A stretch of 64,000 nucleotides of DNA from Dysidea avara (GCF_963678975.1 NC_089275.1:20914467-20978466), one strand, 5' to 3'. Counted from the stretch's first letter, positions 33,700-45,997 are shown. Numbers and translations are program-made. The notes: generated by a model from the sequence alone, not told the origin.

Positions 33700-34090
33700 C
33701 CATAAAATTCTTCACTATACGGTACCTGCAGTGTGATGTCCAGTCCAGTTCATGGATGATGCATTAATAATGGGTACATTCAAGACAGCAAGTATGTCAC
33801 TATTGGTCTGGTCCATCAGTCCACACCATAAAAATAACTCTCTAGCTATACTTTATAATAAACAGAGGGTGATGTTTCTATGCTTTTATGAAGCTTAGAA
33901 ATGTTGACCTATTATGTAGCCAGAATTTTCAAGCCCTTGGATAAGTGAAGACAATGTACATTCCTTAGAAATATATTTCACCAAATACACACTTCAGCTA
34001 ACCACACATCTTTATGGTTACAATAGTGACAATTATAATGTGAACAGCTATGACATTCTTCATGGCATTTAATATCACCTTCAATCAGTA
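33700..34090 (-). repeat. Duplicated segment, damaged copy of 54890-55290
   Basis: The two stretches align throughout in the same orientation. The copy here has stops in the frame that is open at 54936-55283. Confidence 0.65.
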
Positions 34091-36351
34091 GATAAAGGGG
34101 TTAATTGAATCAAAGTGCTAAATCAACAATAAGGTACAGCAGTGTGCAAAGCACACTCAGCATGCAAACTACAATGTCTCTAAGGGGCCTGGGGGCATGT
34201 TGCCACTGATAGTTTAGTTTTCTGTGACTGAGGGCAATTTTCTGCACTAACTTATCTATTAGAACAACTGACTGTTCTATTAGAGTATTTCATCACAAAA
34301 TACCTTAGATGTTGATATCTGTTGGTATATCCCACAGAGAGTGATAGTGGAAAATTAAACCAGCTGTGCTGTCTACCTAGCGATGACAAGAATACACTTG
34401 GTGTAATGCTCTGTTGTTTGTAAATCAATGACCACATCAATACTCAATAGCCAGTTACAGTAGGTACCAATATCTGAAAGTATACACCATGGAAATAAGT
34501 ACTATAGTTATTAAGTTCTCCTGATTTCCAACTCAGTTTATGTACTACTGTTTGTTAGCCTTAATACATTAAAACAAGAGTACATAATATAAAAAGATAG
34601 GAGAGTGTCCTTCTTCAGTATAGACACATAAAGTGCTAAGGAGCATTGACAATCAGTGGACTGCTTATTGAAGCCATAACTACATGCAACAGTCATTAAA
34701 ACTTAATGCTAAGTAGAAATCTGACCAACTAACACAATGAAATTAAAGTGACTATGGTATTGCACCATAACTTTGAGGTTCATGTTTGTACAGGCTATAC
34801 TGCAGTAGGACACTCTCCTCTCTTTTCATATTATGAACTCTTGATTATAAGTGCATCTGGATTATGCACAATTATCCCATGATTATTTTAACACAACCCA
34901 TGTCCACTGCACATAGGAAATCCACTATATACAATGTATCAGCTGGAAAATGTTGACATAATTAAATTAAGAACTTTAAATATTTGTGTGTATGTGTATT
35001 GCTGTGTGCAGTGTGTTAGAAGAAGTGTTAGCTACTATTCCCAATATCCTGTGCAAAAACAGCCCAGATGTAAAAAAGGCGAGGCCAAGAATTCACAAGT
35101 AATCGTTCATGGAGTGCGACTAAACGACATGATATCAAAATCTGGCCAAGAAAGTATACAGCACAGACATCTTCATGCATTCCCAATTTCCCATGCTTGT
35201 AATTCACATCATAATCACATCCAGCTGCAGATTTTGTGTGCTTGCAATATGAACAATACTACTGAGATTAATAAACTGCAAGGTTAACACAGTTTATTTA
35301 ACCACGAAAATTACAATAGATTTGCACTTCACCATTTTTTAAATATGACTATTAATAATACAGTGTAAAGACTGAACACACTTAAACTTAAGCTGTATGA
35401 TAAGAACAGAAGAAAGTGGCTAGGCTTGAGTAAAATATGCTCAAAATTTTTCCCAAAAATGCTCTCAGAAATTTACTAAAATTTCCACCTATTATGCTAT
35501 TCAGTATTGCCATTATGCTTCACATTTATTGTTATCTTGGACATTTTAATCAGTGAATGCTCTATTAGAGTATTTCTTTCACTACAAAGTGACTATTCTA
35601 CTAGAGAGTATTGATCTAAGGAGCTATGAACAACGTATTTAAGTGCTCTACAGTTTCCACTGACTGCTCTATTAGGGAGTATTGATCTATTTTCATGGAA
35701 TTAAGCACCAATTGTGCTGGCATATTTGATGCAGGCCTAGAAATTTTTGAGCATTATAGCAGAAATTCTATACTCAATTGTGCTCCACACACAACTAAAC
35801 CTCCAACTATTTATTGTTTTCACAAACAAGTAATTGCATTACAAAACAATGTAACTGCTGTGCCCTTACTAGCTACTAATGCAAATTCAATCTACCCCCT
35901 TAAATCCACTCCTGACTTTGATATACAAAAGTAGAAGTACTGCTGTTGCATATACAGTGGTGGAACCTGTCTGTCGTCAATTTCAAGCTTCAACGATACA
36001 TGCTATAATAAGTTTCTTTATATTCAACAGCTATAAGTTTTTTTTTTACACTTGGATCAAGAATATGTGAAGTTGGGCCTTTCTGTATGCAACTATTACA
36101 GAATCCGTATGCATACACCAACTGAATTCCTCTAATACATAAGCCATGCAACTCAAAGGTATATATGTGCCTTGTATAGTCACATAAATACATTAGCAAT
36201 GTTAGTAAGAAGGCAATACACTACTGTGCACTATCATATGAAATGGATAAACAAGACCGGGTACGCATAAGTGTTGCTTGCACACAATGTCACATACACA
36301 TAAATATTCTATTGTTGAATGTGGTCATGAGGGTAACCATGCATAAAGTGT
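34091..36351. other. Intergenic with scattered palindromic motifs
   Basis: Reverse-oriented motif copies (tctattagagtat type) lie at 34268-34287, 35557-35574, 35591-35613 and 35663-35683. At 34180-34200 a ggggcctgggggcatg block resembles the inside of the 2642 element, so an old copy may be present. The short frames (34934-35287, 35695-35934) have no recognisable domain. Confidence 0.45.
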
Positions 36352-37659
36352 TTAGAACATGCTAATCTGAAGAAAGATGGCATCGTCTTTTATAAATTGA
36401 TGTGTAGGAGTAACTTCACATAAACTCTTCTTGGAAATGAACCTACAACGGCTATTTCCAGCGTTCCTTCCATCACTGATGACTCTACCAGCTGTTCTAT
36501 CTGCTGTATTATCACCATAAGTAAATATACGTGTTTGATGCTCATAGTCACTGATCTGGTTAAGCAATTTTACTTCGAATCTTTCCCTCAGTGGCCAGGA
36601 CAGCTCAGCATCATACTGGCCCTTCTTAAGAAACAGGTATACAGACATGTGGGTATCCTTGCCATTGTCATACCCACCAGCAACAACCAGCATAGACATT
36701 TGGTAACCTTTGTAGTGGCTGTAAGCTGTACCAGTCATCGCCATCTTCTCTATATCTTGTGTAATTTGACATCCTTACTGTAACAGGGCAAGTCATCAAC
36801 ATATCAGAAAGATGAATAGAAGATTGTACTGATACAATCATTCTGTTCCCAGATAGTCCTCCATTTTGACTGATGAAATAGTGCAGCATCCCTTCTAAAG
36901 CATCAGCCCTGCTATTAGTGCATGCCAGTATCTCTTCCGTCTGGCTGTACTTTGTTTTTGTCAGAAGAAAGTGTTCTTCCATGTGCTTTTTATCATGCAT
37001 CTTTTTATTCTTGCACATCATCCTCTCCTCACATCCCATATTGTGGTACTCACACTGCATGAATAGCTTCAAGGGGACACTCCTTCCTGTGTGCCTCCAT
37101 GTCCTCACAGAGAACACAGCCAACTCTACAATTGTTGGGGCAAGGTATGGAAATCTTAGGACGCGGACTTGATGGTGTCCTTCTATAAAGCAATATTCTG
37201 TAGTTACCTTGCAGTATTGACACTCACGGTCACAATAGGGACATTCACTCATGTGAGCTGACATGTGTTGTCGTTGTAGTGTTTCTCCACACTTATCAGA
37301 GCACTCCACCTCCTCAAAGTAGCAGCTACTCTCAAGATGATCAGTGATGTGATTCACTTTTCCCTGCCACTCACATCCTCTCTCCTGGTTTGTGCACTTC
37401 ATGCTAAGATCTTTAACCTCCCTATCAGCCTGCTTGTTGGAAATGCTCTAAAATTTTTGCTTTGACATATCGGACAGGTAGTCTTGCGGATATTGTCAAG
37501 ACAAGATTTACAGAAGTTGTGTCCACAGCACACAGTCATGTAAGGCTCTTGGCTTGGATAATGGCAAATATTGCAGACAAGATGATCTGTTGGAGTGTCA
37601 ATAAAGGTGTACTCATAGCCACCAATATCACCGGTTGTAGCCATTGTCATCAGCTGCAA
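36352..37659 (-). pseudogene. Broken TRAF-like gene, copy 4
   Basis: RING (DHLVCNICHYPSQEP...CPICQSK, all ligands visible), TRAF-type fingers, coiled coil (KYSQTEEILACTNSRADALEGML) and MATH domain (YQMSMLVVAGG, THMSVYLFLKKGQYDAELSWPLRERFEVKLLNQ) are all present in the right order, but in three frames. Frame changes lie at about 37400-37440, within the zinc finger part at about 37080-37150 (where residues are scrambled and then recover at QCEYHNMGCEE), and at about 36690-36740. It is more diverged from its relatives than copy 3, so the duplication is older. Ligand residues and the MATH core are still recognisable. Confidence 0.85.
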
Positions 37660-37699
37660 AAACTGTAAGAGAATTCATTTAACAATTGTGCACATTTAT

Positions 37700-37996
37700 A
37701 CCTTTGGCCAGGGTTCCACAATGACCTAAAGTTCCACAACGACCCCAACACCACTAAGCAAGACAAGGACAGTTGGGCATTTGCTTCCCCAGGTACCCAT
37801 TGATGTTACAGCTGAGTGGGCTGCTTCCCCAGTTGACACCAGGTCCCCATTTAAACAGCTGGGTAGACTGGAACAATGTGAGTAAAGTTTCTTGCTCAAG
37901 GAAACAACAACACCAAAGTGGCTCAACCGGGAATAGAACCTGGGACCTTTCGATTACCAGGCCGATGCCCCAACCATTTGGCTATGTTGCCTCACA
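37700..37996 (-). mobile_element. tRNA-derived SINE
   Basis: Read leftwards from 37996, a tRNA-like head shows an A-box (TAGCCAAATGGTTGG) and a B-box (GGTTCTATTCC), with an anticodon-arm-like part between them. A conserved-looking body follows (TTGAGCAAGAAACTTTAC, CCCAGCTGTTTAAATGGGG, CCTGGGGAAGC) down to about 37710. This layout is typical of animal SINEs transcribed by RNA polymerase III. The head is not a functional tRNA: no proper acceptor stem closes it. It lies between broken TRAF copy 4 and intact copy 5. Confidence 0.75.
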
Positions 37997-38240
37997 CATG
38001 CACACACACTTTTAATCTGTGTCACTACTCTAATACAATATAGCTAAGGAAAATTAAGCCAGCTGAACTATTTTAAGCCTTGAAAAGTAACCACCGTGAC
38101 CTCTTTTATATACTCAATTAAAACCTTACAAGTATGTAACACATGGTTATTATGATATGACATGAGAAAACTATTTAAGGGTACAAATTTGTATTCAACT
38201 CTGAAATATGCATAATAGCTATACTTGTATAGAAACATGT

Positions 38241-38372
38241 TTACAACATGCTAACTTGAAGGAAGATACATTCATCTTTTAGATACTGACAAGTGGGGGT
38301 AACCTTGTGGAGATCTGTGTTAGAAATAAATTGGGCTCGTCCGTTACCATATAGTGAGGGGATCATACATAT

Positions 38373-38404
<32 letters not shown>

Positions 38405-39596
38405 AGGTTCTAATACTATTGAGCATTGACACTGTATGATCATATATTACTGTATGTATATGATGCTCATGGTTGCTGATCTGGTTCAGCAATTTAATTT
38501 CAAACTTTCCCTCTAGTGGCCAGGACAGCTCATCATCATATTGGCCCTTCATTAGGAACAGGAATACCGACAAATGGGTACCTCTGCCATCATAACAGCC
38601 AGCAGCATCAATCAGTAAAACCAACTTGTATCCTTTGTTGTGGCTGTAGAATGGATCACTACGCCATTCAGTGCCACTTGATTTATAATGTGAATAACGT
38701 GACATCTTCACAATAACTGGACAAATTAGTGTTGACATTGTGGCCAGGTGGATGGAAGAGTGTCCAGATGTGATCATTCTGTCTCTAGCTGTAGGTCCTG
38801 CACCCTTACTGATAAAAGTATTAACCATCTTCTCTAAACCACTCAGCCTGTCTTCTGTTTTGCTTAGTTTAGCTTTGATCATTGATAAGTGTTCCTCTAT
38901 GTGTTCTTCATCATGTTTCCTCTTATTCATACGCATCACCCCCTCCTCACACCCCATATTGTGGTACTCACACTGGATCACTTCAAGAGGACATTCCTTC
39001 TTGTGTGTTTCCATGTCTTCACGGAGAACACTTTCTACCATGCAGTTATTGGGACAAGGTAGAGGATATTTTGGACACTGCTCCATGTGATCTCCTATAA
39101 TAAACAGATATTTGTCGTAAGTGCTGCAATAGTGACAAAAGCTTTTTCGATGCGGACAGTCCATCCAAACATGATCCCTTAAAAATCTTCTCTGCACCAT
39201 CATCTTACAATCAATATTGGTGCATTTCACTTTCTCATATTCACAACCTGCATCATTGTTTACAAGATGTCCACTAACATCATTTATTTCACCTTGCCAA
39301 GTACAGCCTATCTCTTCGTTAGGGCATACTATCTGAAGGCTTCTAACTTCCCTGTCAGCTTGCTTGTTTCGAAAGGTAGTAAAGCCATCGTCACGACAGA
39401 GTGGGCAAGCCTTGGTAATGCCAGTGGCTTTATTAGCATTCTCAAGACAAGATTCACAAAAGTTGTGCCCACAGCACAGACTCATGTGAGGGTCATGACT
39501 GGCATAATTACAAATTTTGCAGACAAGACGATCTGGTGGAGTGTTGACAAAAGTGTAGTCATATCCGCCAATGTCAATGGGTGTGGTTGCAGCCAT
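38241..39596 (-). CDS. RING / TRAF-type zinc finger / TRAF-C protein with an Asp run, about 451 aa, copy 5
   Basis: The start chosen is the ATG at 39596 (MAATTPIDIGGYDYTF), because the closest relative at 59860 starts identically and the 14 codons before it are untranslated-looking sequence with a likely acceptor (cttttag). The RING lies at about 25-67 (CKIC, CCGHNFCESC, CPLC), TRAF-type fingers at about 85-225 and a coiled coil at about 225-265 (KAKLSKTEDRLSGLEKM). The MATH domain runs to the end (GYKLVLLIDAAG, THLSVFLFLMKGQYDDELSWPL). A run of nine Asp interrupts the MATH domain at about residues 398-406, encoded by an ATC/TCA microsatellite. In other copies this position is a variable loop, so the fold may tolerate it. 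The role is presumed to be that of a cytoplasmic TRAF adaptor or E3 ligase. Confidence 0.9.
38376..38404. repeat. ATC microsatellite inside the coding region of TRAF copy 5
   Basis: About nine perfect trinucleotides, read as GAT on the coding strand, give the Asp run. The relative at 58889 has only YDDN at this place. Confidence 0.9.
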
Positions 39597-39915
39597 AATT
39601 TTTGTGCAAGCTAAAAGACAACATAGATACAAGCACACTTTGAAACCACAACATAGCTACTCACTTGCAAGTTTACTTGTATGATAAATATCATTGATCA
39701 GAAAGTAATTATAAGCGTAGCCAAAAAGTGTACAGCCTTCCACTCAAACTCCACCCAGCTCAATCACATGTAGCAGCATACACAGAATCTATATAGCTGT
39801 ACAATCATGTTAACTCATCATGCATACATTTTAATTATCTTGTAGGTATTTTTAGTAGTTAACGTTTTTGATTTTGTAAATTGTATTCATGCTCTTGTAA
39901 TTCAGTGCTATGTAC

Positions 39916-41042
39916 GACCAATAATTGTAAATTCCTTGTTTCCCATCCTAGTCAGACAAAAAATGCCATGCAGGCATGCAGCTATTATTTATTATATTGT
40001 TAAAATTAAAATCTATTATCCATTATTACTCTTGCTGTTATTTAGATATTAAAGGTAGCCCATTAACTCCAAATTGCTTTTTTCTCTCAGATTTAGGAGA
40101 GTTAGTTGTGATTTGAAAGATTCTACTAAGATTCAAACCTCTAGAAGCAGGTTAGATTTGTTGCAGTGTTTCCTAAGCAGCCAGAAAGGCATTTACGTAT
40201 GTAAAACTGCTGGGTTTGCCATGCTTGTGGTAACACGTGCTAGCTAGTACTGTACTTACTAGCCTGACTCTGTACCATTATACTTCAACAGTTCAATCTT
40301 TCACACATTAACAACAATTGAGAATGGGACTCGTGTTGATGCGCATCTCAAGTTACCATGGCTACTTGAAGAGATTCACTGCTAAGTATTAGGCCCCTAT
40401 TTGATGATTATTAGTTTCTCATCCACCGCCCGCATCCTTCTTAGGCCACCCGCATGGTAAGCCATTATTTACTCTGTGCATGCTCAGAAGAACACGTGAT
40501 ACCAAGCCATCATAATTTGCATTGAAACTAGATGGGATTTTTAAAATTAACGCTGCAGTGCATTATGCATCGCCGTTTTCCTTGGCAAATTACTGCAGTG
40601 GATTCTATTTTTCAACAGTAAACTGAAATCCTGCTATGATTAAGTCGATAGAGCATGATTTCAGCTAAAAACCAATGTAAATTTGTGCGAGGAAAGAAAG
40701 ACGATTTGGACAAGGTCTGTACATTAGTATAATGGCCTAATGGTAATGCCCTCCCACCCGCATCATAATAATTAGAAAGACCGGATGATAAACTAATAAT
40801 CACCAAATAGGGGCCTTAGGCTGGATGCCATGCACTAAATAACATCAGAAACTCACATCAGAATCCACCTATCCAATAACCTAGTCTCATGATCCCAATG
40901 ACACGACCTCGCGACCACACAACTGAACTCTCTGCCAGTATTAATAATTAATATTAGGTCACGTGACTATCAATTTTTCATGCGGCTCTAAAATACCCAT
41001 GCGGGCGCGTGACAGGAAACAAGGAATCAACAATTGGTGGCC
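39916..41042. mobile_element. Probable PIF/Harbinger-type element, 1.1 kb, holding a nested MITE
   Basis: The left end GACCAATAATTGTAAATTCC and the reverse complement of the right end (GGCCACCAATTGTTGATTCC) match over about 28 bases, up to CTTGTTTCC. TAA follows the right tip, while TAC precedes the left, so the target match is imperfect. The MITE 40392-40815 lies inside. Confidence 0.5.
40392..40815. mobile_element. PIF/Harbinger-type MITE, 424 bp, TTA target
   Basis: The tips GGCCCCTATTTG and CAAATAGGGGCC extend into TIRs of about 30 bases (attattagtttctcatcc). TTA flanks both ends (40389-40391 and 40816-40818). Confidence 0.85.
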
Positions 41043-41183
41043 TAACCATACATATCCTTTTTTATAGCGTCTTTGTCCTATTGTATTCTCTGGTGTATTT
41101 GTACGTATCATGATCAGTGTTAGCTACGTTGTTACTTATCATGGCAACTTGTGAAGTGGAGCCGGTGAACTGTCTTAGCATTA

Positions 41184-41529
41184 GGCCAATGAAACTTGAT
41201 TACTAGTTTCTCGCTCAGATTTTGAAAATTTGATGCGGGCGGGCGGTTATTATTCATTATTCATTATTTTTCAAAAGCACAACACACATCCCAAACATGA
41301 AGATTTCTGCCAAAAAACAGTGAAATCTACATTGATTACTCTTGCGTTAAATAGCTAAAATGCGATTAGTGCGTTACTAATCTATAACAAGTGATTTTCC
41401 ATTAGAGTATAGCTGATTGCTGTATTAGAGTAAAAGTAACTGCTGTATTAGAGTATTTCGATCTGAAATACCAATAATGAAATTCCATGCGGGCGATGAC
41501 GCGAAACTGCTAATCAAGTTTCATTGGCC
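41184..41529. mobile_element. PIF/Harbinger-type MITE, 346 bp, TTA target
   Basis: The tips GGCCAATGAAACTTGATTA and TAATCAAGTTTCATTGGCC are inverted repeats. TTA flanks both (41181-41183 and 41530-41532). Two copies of the palindromic motif lie at 41400-41460. Confidence 0.9.
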
Positions 41530-41532
41530 TTA

Positions 41533-41914
41533 GGCCACTCCAAATAAATTCTTTGTTTCCAGTCCTGGACTCAAGCGTATTTGCATGCGGGCGGGCGGTT
41601 CATTTCCATTATTTTATTATAATATTGGCAGCTTTTCAAGTCATTATTTGCCTAGCACAACCATTAAAAACTGCATAAAGCATGCTTAAGCTTGTTTTTT
41701 TTTTTTTAAGTTACAAAAATAACATAAACGTGAAGTTTGTGCCGACTTGATAGCACTGCTGACACGTGAGCTGACATGGTTTCAAGTGAGCCTGTCAGTG
41801 TGCAACAATAACCGGAAAATAATGGAAGAATACGGAATAATGGAATATTTAGAGCTGACAGTAACTACTGAGATGCGGGTGGTGGACGGGAAACAGAATT
41901 TATTTGGAGTGGCC
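41533..41914. mobile_element. PIF/Harbinger-type MITE, 382 bp, abutting the previous one
   Basis: The tips GGCCACTCCAAATAAATTC and GAATTTATTTGGAGTGGCC are inverted repeats. TTA at 41530-41532 and 41915-41917. The left TTA is also the right TTA of the neighbour, so the two elements share one target triplet. Confidence 0.9.
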
Positions 41915-42012
41915 TTAGCTTGCTGATTTACACACGTGACTAAATAAAATTTGGTGCATTCTTTTTTATTGTTATGTACTCTTGAACATTCATACCATCG
42001 ATCCAATGGATC

Positions 42013-42459
42013 CAGGGGCGGATCCATAAGTTGGCAAGGGGAGGGGCACAAACAGACTAAGTTGTAAGTGATTGGGGAGAGCCAGATTCTCTAGTTCAGT
42101 GCTGCATTTTTGAAGCAACAAATAATCACCTCTTAGTAGTGTTTCACTTTATGAAGTCTTAAAAGCTGTTTTAAAGGCTCTGAATGTCTTAAACAAATGC
42201 AACACGATAATTATTTTTAGAGGCGCTTAGTACGTACGAAGTAGGTGGGTGACAATTTCACAGCTAGTTGGACTTTAGTTCGCTTTGGTTTCAGGTGAAT
42301 TTAAATGCTAGTAAAATGTGCATATTTTCATGAGTTTCTTAGCCTGACAAAGTTTAGTAGCTATTTTAATCAGAAATATGACTGGCTCCTCTACAAGGTG
42401 AGGAATCGGCGGGGGGAGGGGGCATTTGCCCCAAATGCCCAATCCTGGATCCGCCATTG
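42013..42459. mobile_element. hAT-like MITE, 447 bp, 5 bp target duplication GGATC
   Basis: It starts CAGGGGCGGATCCATAAG and ends CTGGATCCGCCATTG. GGATC lies directly outside both ends. A partial reverse copy of the same family is at 30896-31106. Confidence 0.8.
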
Positions 42460-42541
42460 GGATCATTATCCAATGGCAGCTACAGTATATAAATATATTA
42501 GCTGCATGATTCATGCATAGTTACAATGGCTTAGCTATATA

Positions 42542-42579
42542 GTAAAAAATGAAGTGTGTCTGGCACACTTCATTTTTAC
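42542..42579. other. Perfect short hairpin
   Basis: The arms aaaaatgaagtgtg and cacacttcattttt flank a five-base loop. No target duplication or coding context tells what it is. Confidence 0.6.
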
Positions 42580-43555
42580 AGTGCATGCAGTGCTCTGAAT
42601 AGTTTAAACAGTAATATCAAAACTAGTTTTTGATTGGAGCATTGTTGCTGGGCATAGTTATGATCAATTAACACACTGAATTCTTTGTGAGGTAATTGGC
42701 ATGCTACTATAGGCTCCTCTGTGTGAGTGTACATGTATACCTACATATAATACAAGCCGTATGTGTGGATACAAGGGCAGGGGGTTCAGTGAGTTACTGA
42801 CCACTGCATCTGTAGTTTACTAGAGTCTATGCAATTTGAAAAAATCCTACACTGTAATAAGACCACTACGTTCAATTATAGGTATGGTATGGCATTACTA
42901 TGTTTGCGGCATGCTATCATCAGCATATACACCATCAAATTTACTTTTATCTACTGAAAATGACTTGTTGTTTGTGTCTGTGATCATTGCATATCCACTC
43001 TGATTTGTGCTACACTATATGCATTTTAATAGTGCATATATAGCCTTATTCAAACTCCCTAACAACTTTTTACACAACTGCAAATAGAGTATCCATGCAT
43101 GCATTTTAACTTGTAGTAATTTAAGTCATTCCTTTTAACTCCAGTTTGGGGACCATAACTTTTGTGAAGTCAATCATGCCATTAAACTGCACTATCATCT
43201 GATGCAGTGGAGAAAAGCAGCCCATCAACGCCTCCCCAGACACAGTGGAGTAGCTCAATGTCACATAGGACAAGTGTACTGTTCAGTCCAGATGTCAATA
43301 CAGGTATCAGATATATTAAATACAGTTAAACTTGTGGTAATCTTAGATACTCCTGATAACAACTATACAGTAGAACAAATTGTATAAGTAACATTGTGAC
43401 AAAAAAAAGTATAGATTGTATTGAGGTGTAAACTGTAACTAAAAGAAGCTCTATGTATTGTGTATTGTGTTGAAATACTTTCATATGTGAATACGAACAG
43501 AAACTTTTCAGTATAGAGTCCTATCAATAGATGTAAGCATGTTATTGTTTGTGTA

Positions 43556-43927
43556 ATTCACTTACACTATAAAGTACTTGTATTGCTTCACTTATTTGCT
43601 GAAGGTTTCTGCCTAGAGTGTATATTGCAGCTTGTTCAGATTCAGGAAATAGAACATTGAAAATAGCATTGGTGCCACAGTTCATTATATGTCTGAAGTC
43701 TCCAAACCTGAGGTTAAAATAATACTCACTGATTCCATATTTGAAAAACTCGAACAAAATCGGTGTGATACTGATGGTAGAATTTCCTAACAAAGTATCA
43801 GCAATAGTTTTTACGGTGTCTTCTGTTGTATTGTCAAGACCATTGAATGGTTGAACTGTGATGGAGCGGTTAACACTACTGACCATCAGTTCCTTGAGCA
43901 CATTAAATACCAAATCATAACGAAGTG
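43556..43927 (-). CDS. Internal exon of an unrecognised host gene
   Basis: A 372-base open segment (124 codons' worth) is bounded by a good acceptor (tttattccag before 43927) and a consensus donor (GTAAGT after 43556). It encodes a peptide reading LRYDLVFNVLKELM...ITVQPFNGLDNTTEDTVKTI...YYFNLRFGDFRHIMNCGTNAIFNVLFPESEQAA...EAIQVLYS. The composition is that of an ordinary globular protein, and no stop interrupts it although the region is AT-rich. No domain is recognised. Partner exons were not found: the upstream side is taken by the MITE at 43996, and the downstream side at 42600-43550 shows no matching acceptor with an open frame. It is either a real exon with long introns or a leftover from a duplicated gene. 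Confidence 0.45.
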
Positions 43928-43995
43928 CTGGAATAAATAAGAATGATACTTAATAAAATTATGCGAGACTTTACTTACAGATATTACAGTGCATA

Positions 43996-44242
43996 TGTGA
44001 CTGGATTTGTGAAAAGGGGTCTTCCACACACATCCAATTTACCAACTTTGATGATTCGTAACTTCAGATTGGAAAAGGCCATTCACTTGAAATTTGGTCA
44101 TAAGTGAGTACCAACATGCCGTTGGGTAAATCAATAGAGAAAATTTCAGGTTTACATGTTACTTGAGTACCAAGTTATGGTCTCTCAAGTTCATGGAACT
44201 GGATGTGTGTGTGGAAAACCCCTTTTCGCAAATCCAGTCACA
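43996..44242. mobile_element. Mariner-like MITE, 247 bp, TA target
   Basis: The ends TGTGACTGGATTTGTG and CGCAAATCCAGTCACA, followed by AAAAGGGG and TTCCACACACA, give TIRs of about 38 bases. TA flanks both sides (43994-43995 and 44243-44244). Confidence 0.8.
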
Positions 44243-44396
44243 TATAGTATACCAATACTGCACTATCATTATAGCTACATATTAAAAATTTTATGATGAT
44301 TATTTCTTTCTAATTGATACATGCACATCATCTTTGAAATGTAAAGGTGATGTGGCATTCAATTATAGCTACAACTGAACATATGTATATATCAAC

Positions 44397-45032
44397 TTGT
44401 GCAATGTACATAAATGCATATCATGTAGCACCAAGTACAGTAGCTCAAACGCTTGCATATATTGTACCTCCCATATTCAGAGACAATTCTACAATTACAT
44501 CTTTGGTCATAGATACTTCAGTTCCAAGCATAATATCATATTCAAGAGCTTTCTTTATTTCTTATTCCAAGTAGATCTTCAAACAAGCACTGTTGTTTTG
44601 GTAGTTGACATATTTGTAAATAAGACCCTACAGGCTGAGAAAATTTTCAAAACCTTAACATTCAGCAACGCATATGCTCAAAATAAATTACACCATACAT
44701 CTTGTGTACATCCCCCAAGCCCCTACAATCTACCAGTAGGTGGCTACAATCCTACACTATCCAGCTCTTCCCCAGAAAGCCTATTCCAGCTTGAACAGAT
44801 TCCCATAACAAACACTATCCATCTTGTGTTGGAGGATGCTGATCCTTGTAAGCAGTTTGACATTCTGGAGACCACTACTAAAGCTGGAAGGAGGAGCCAT
44901 GAACCAAGGAAGTCTGTAACAACTACAGCCATTATAACTTGTGATGAAGCCAAGAGAGGACAACACAAAATTAGAGCATGGATTGACCCTCTACGTGCCC
45001 CCCCCGGAGGATGTCCTGAAGACATGACTTAG
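44397..45032 (+). other. Open frame of 211 codons, unknown
   Basis: The frame is long for this composition. Its C-terminal half (VHPPSPYNLPVGGYNPTLSS to RAWIDPLRAPPGGCPEDMT) has a protein-like make-up rich in Pro, Ser and charged residues. The N-terminal part looks like translated AT-rich sequence. No domain, splice partner or second copy was found, so this may be the last exon of a gene or chance. Confidence 0.2.
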
Positions 45033-45997
45033 TATGTAACATTTACTATGTGTTGTGGGTTTTGTAGTGTAATATTGCTCACGTGTATGAAGTGCGTCTA
45101 TAAGAATAGTGTGAACACGTTGTCGTTGTATTGCTCTACGGTACGCTACTATACTAACATGTATATATACCTGGAACAAGTTCTTCAAATGCTATTCCTG
45201 TATCTGGTAATACATCTAAGCAATCACTCTTACTAATTTGTTCCCCTAAACATAGTTTAAGAAATGAGCTAAGAAAAAGAAAGTTTAGACCACAACTACT
45301 GTGTACCACACTTGTACAGCAATTCACACATGAAGTAACTCAGAAGATATGTTATGCTCACCATTAGACAACTACTTGCTTTATACACACATTGTAGTAC
45401 AAAAAGGAAGTAATGCAGCTATATAGGTAGAGTGATATACCAGTATAATTTTATGATGATTAGATTTAAGAGCATGCATGAACCATATACATGACTTGAG
45501 CATTGTGTGGTGCCAGATATGTATAGCTAACTTGTCCATACTGAAAATACAACTTTATTATCTAGCTATTAGTCACATGCCATAACAGTTACGTCCCATA
45601 AATGTCTTGATATCCTTGTTGCCACACCACAAGTTGCAGACAAGGATAATCAGATGACAGACACATACACAGACTTGCATTTCACCATAATAAAACTTTA
45701 GTGTAGCATCTCTGAGCTACTGTTAACTCTTCTTCAAGCATAAGATTTTTTTCAATGCTACTTCATTACATTGAAGCTTCATTAACCACTAATTTATAGC
45801 TAAGTAATATAATTTAAAAATATATATACATGCAATATAAAGGTGTGTGTTGTGAATTCTTATGGTTCTTATATTGCATGGGTCTGATCTGCTAGCCTAC
45901 AATGTAATTGTGCATATTTCTTTACTTTACAATATAAGAGAGGCAATCTCTGTACTTCCGGTGTATGAATGAATTGCTGTTACATAGCGTACATCAC

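Noticed and set aside
37920-37996. tRNA gene
   Set aside because: A- and B-boxes are present but the acceptor stem does not close and a SINE body follows.
44397-45032. 211-codon gene as a firm call
   Set aside because: No domain or second copy; kept only as a low-confidence open frame.
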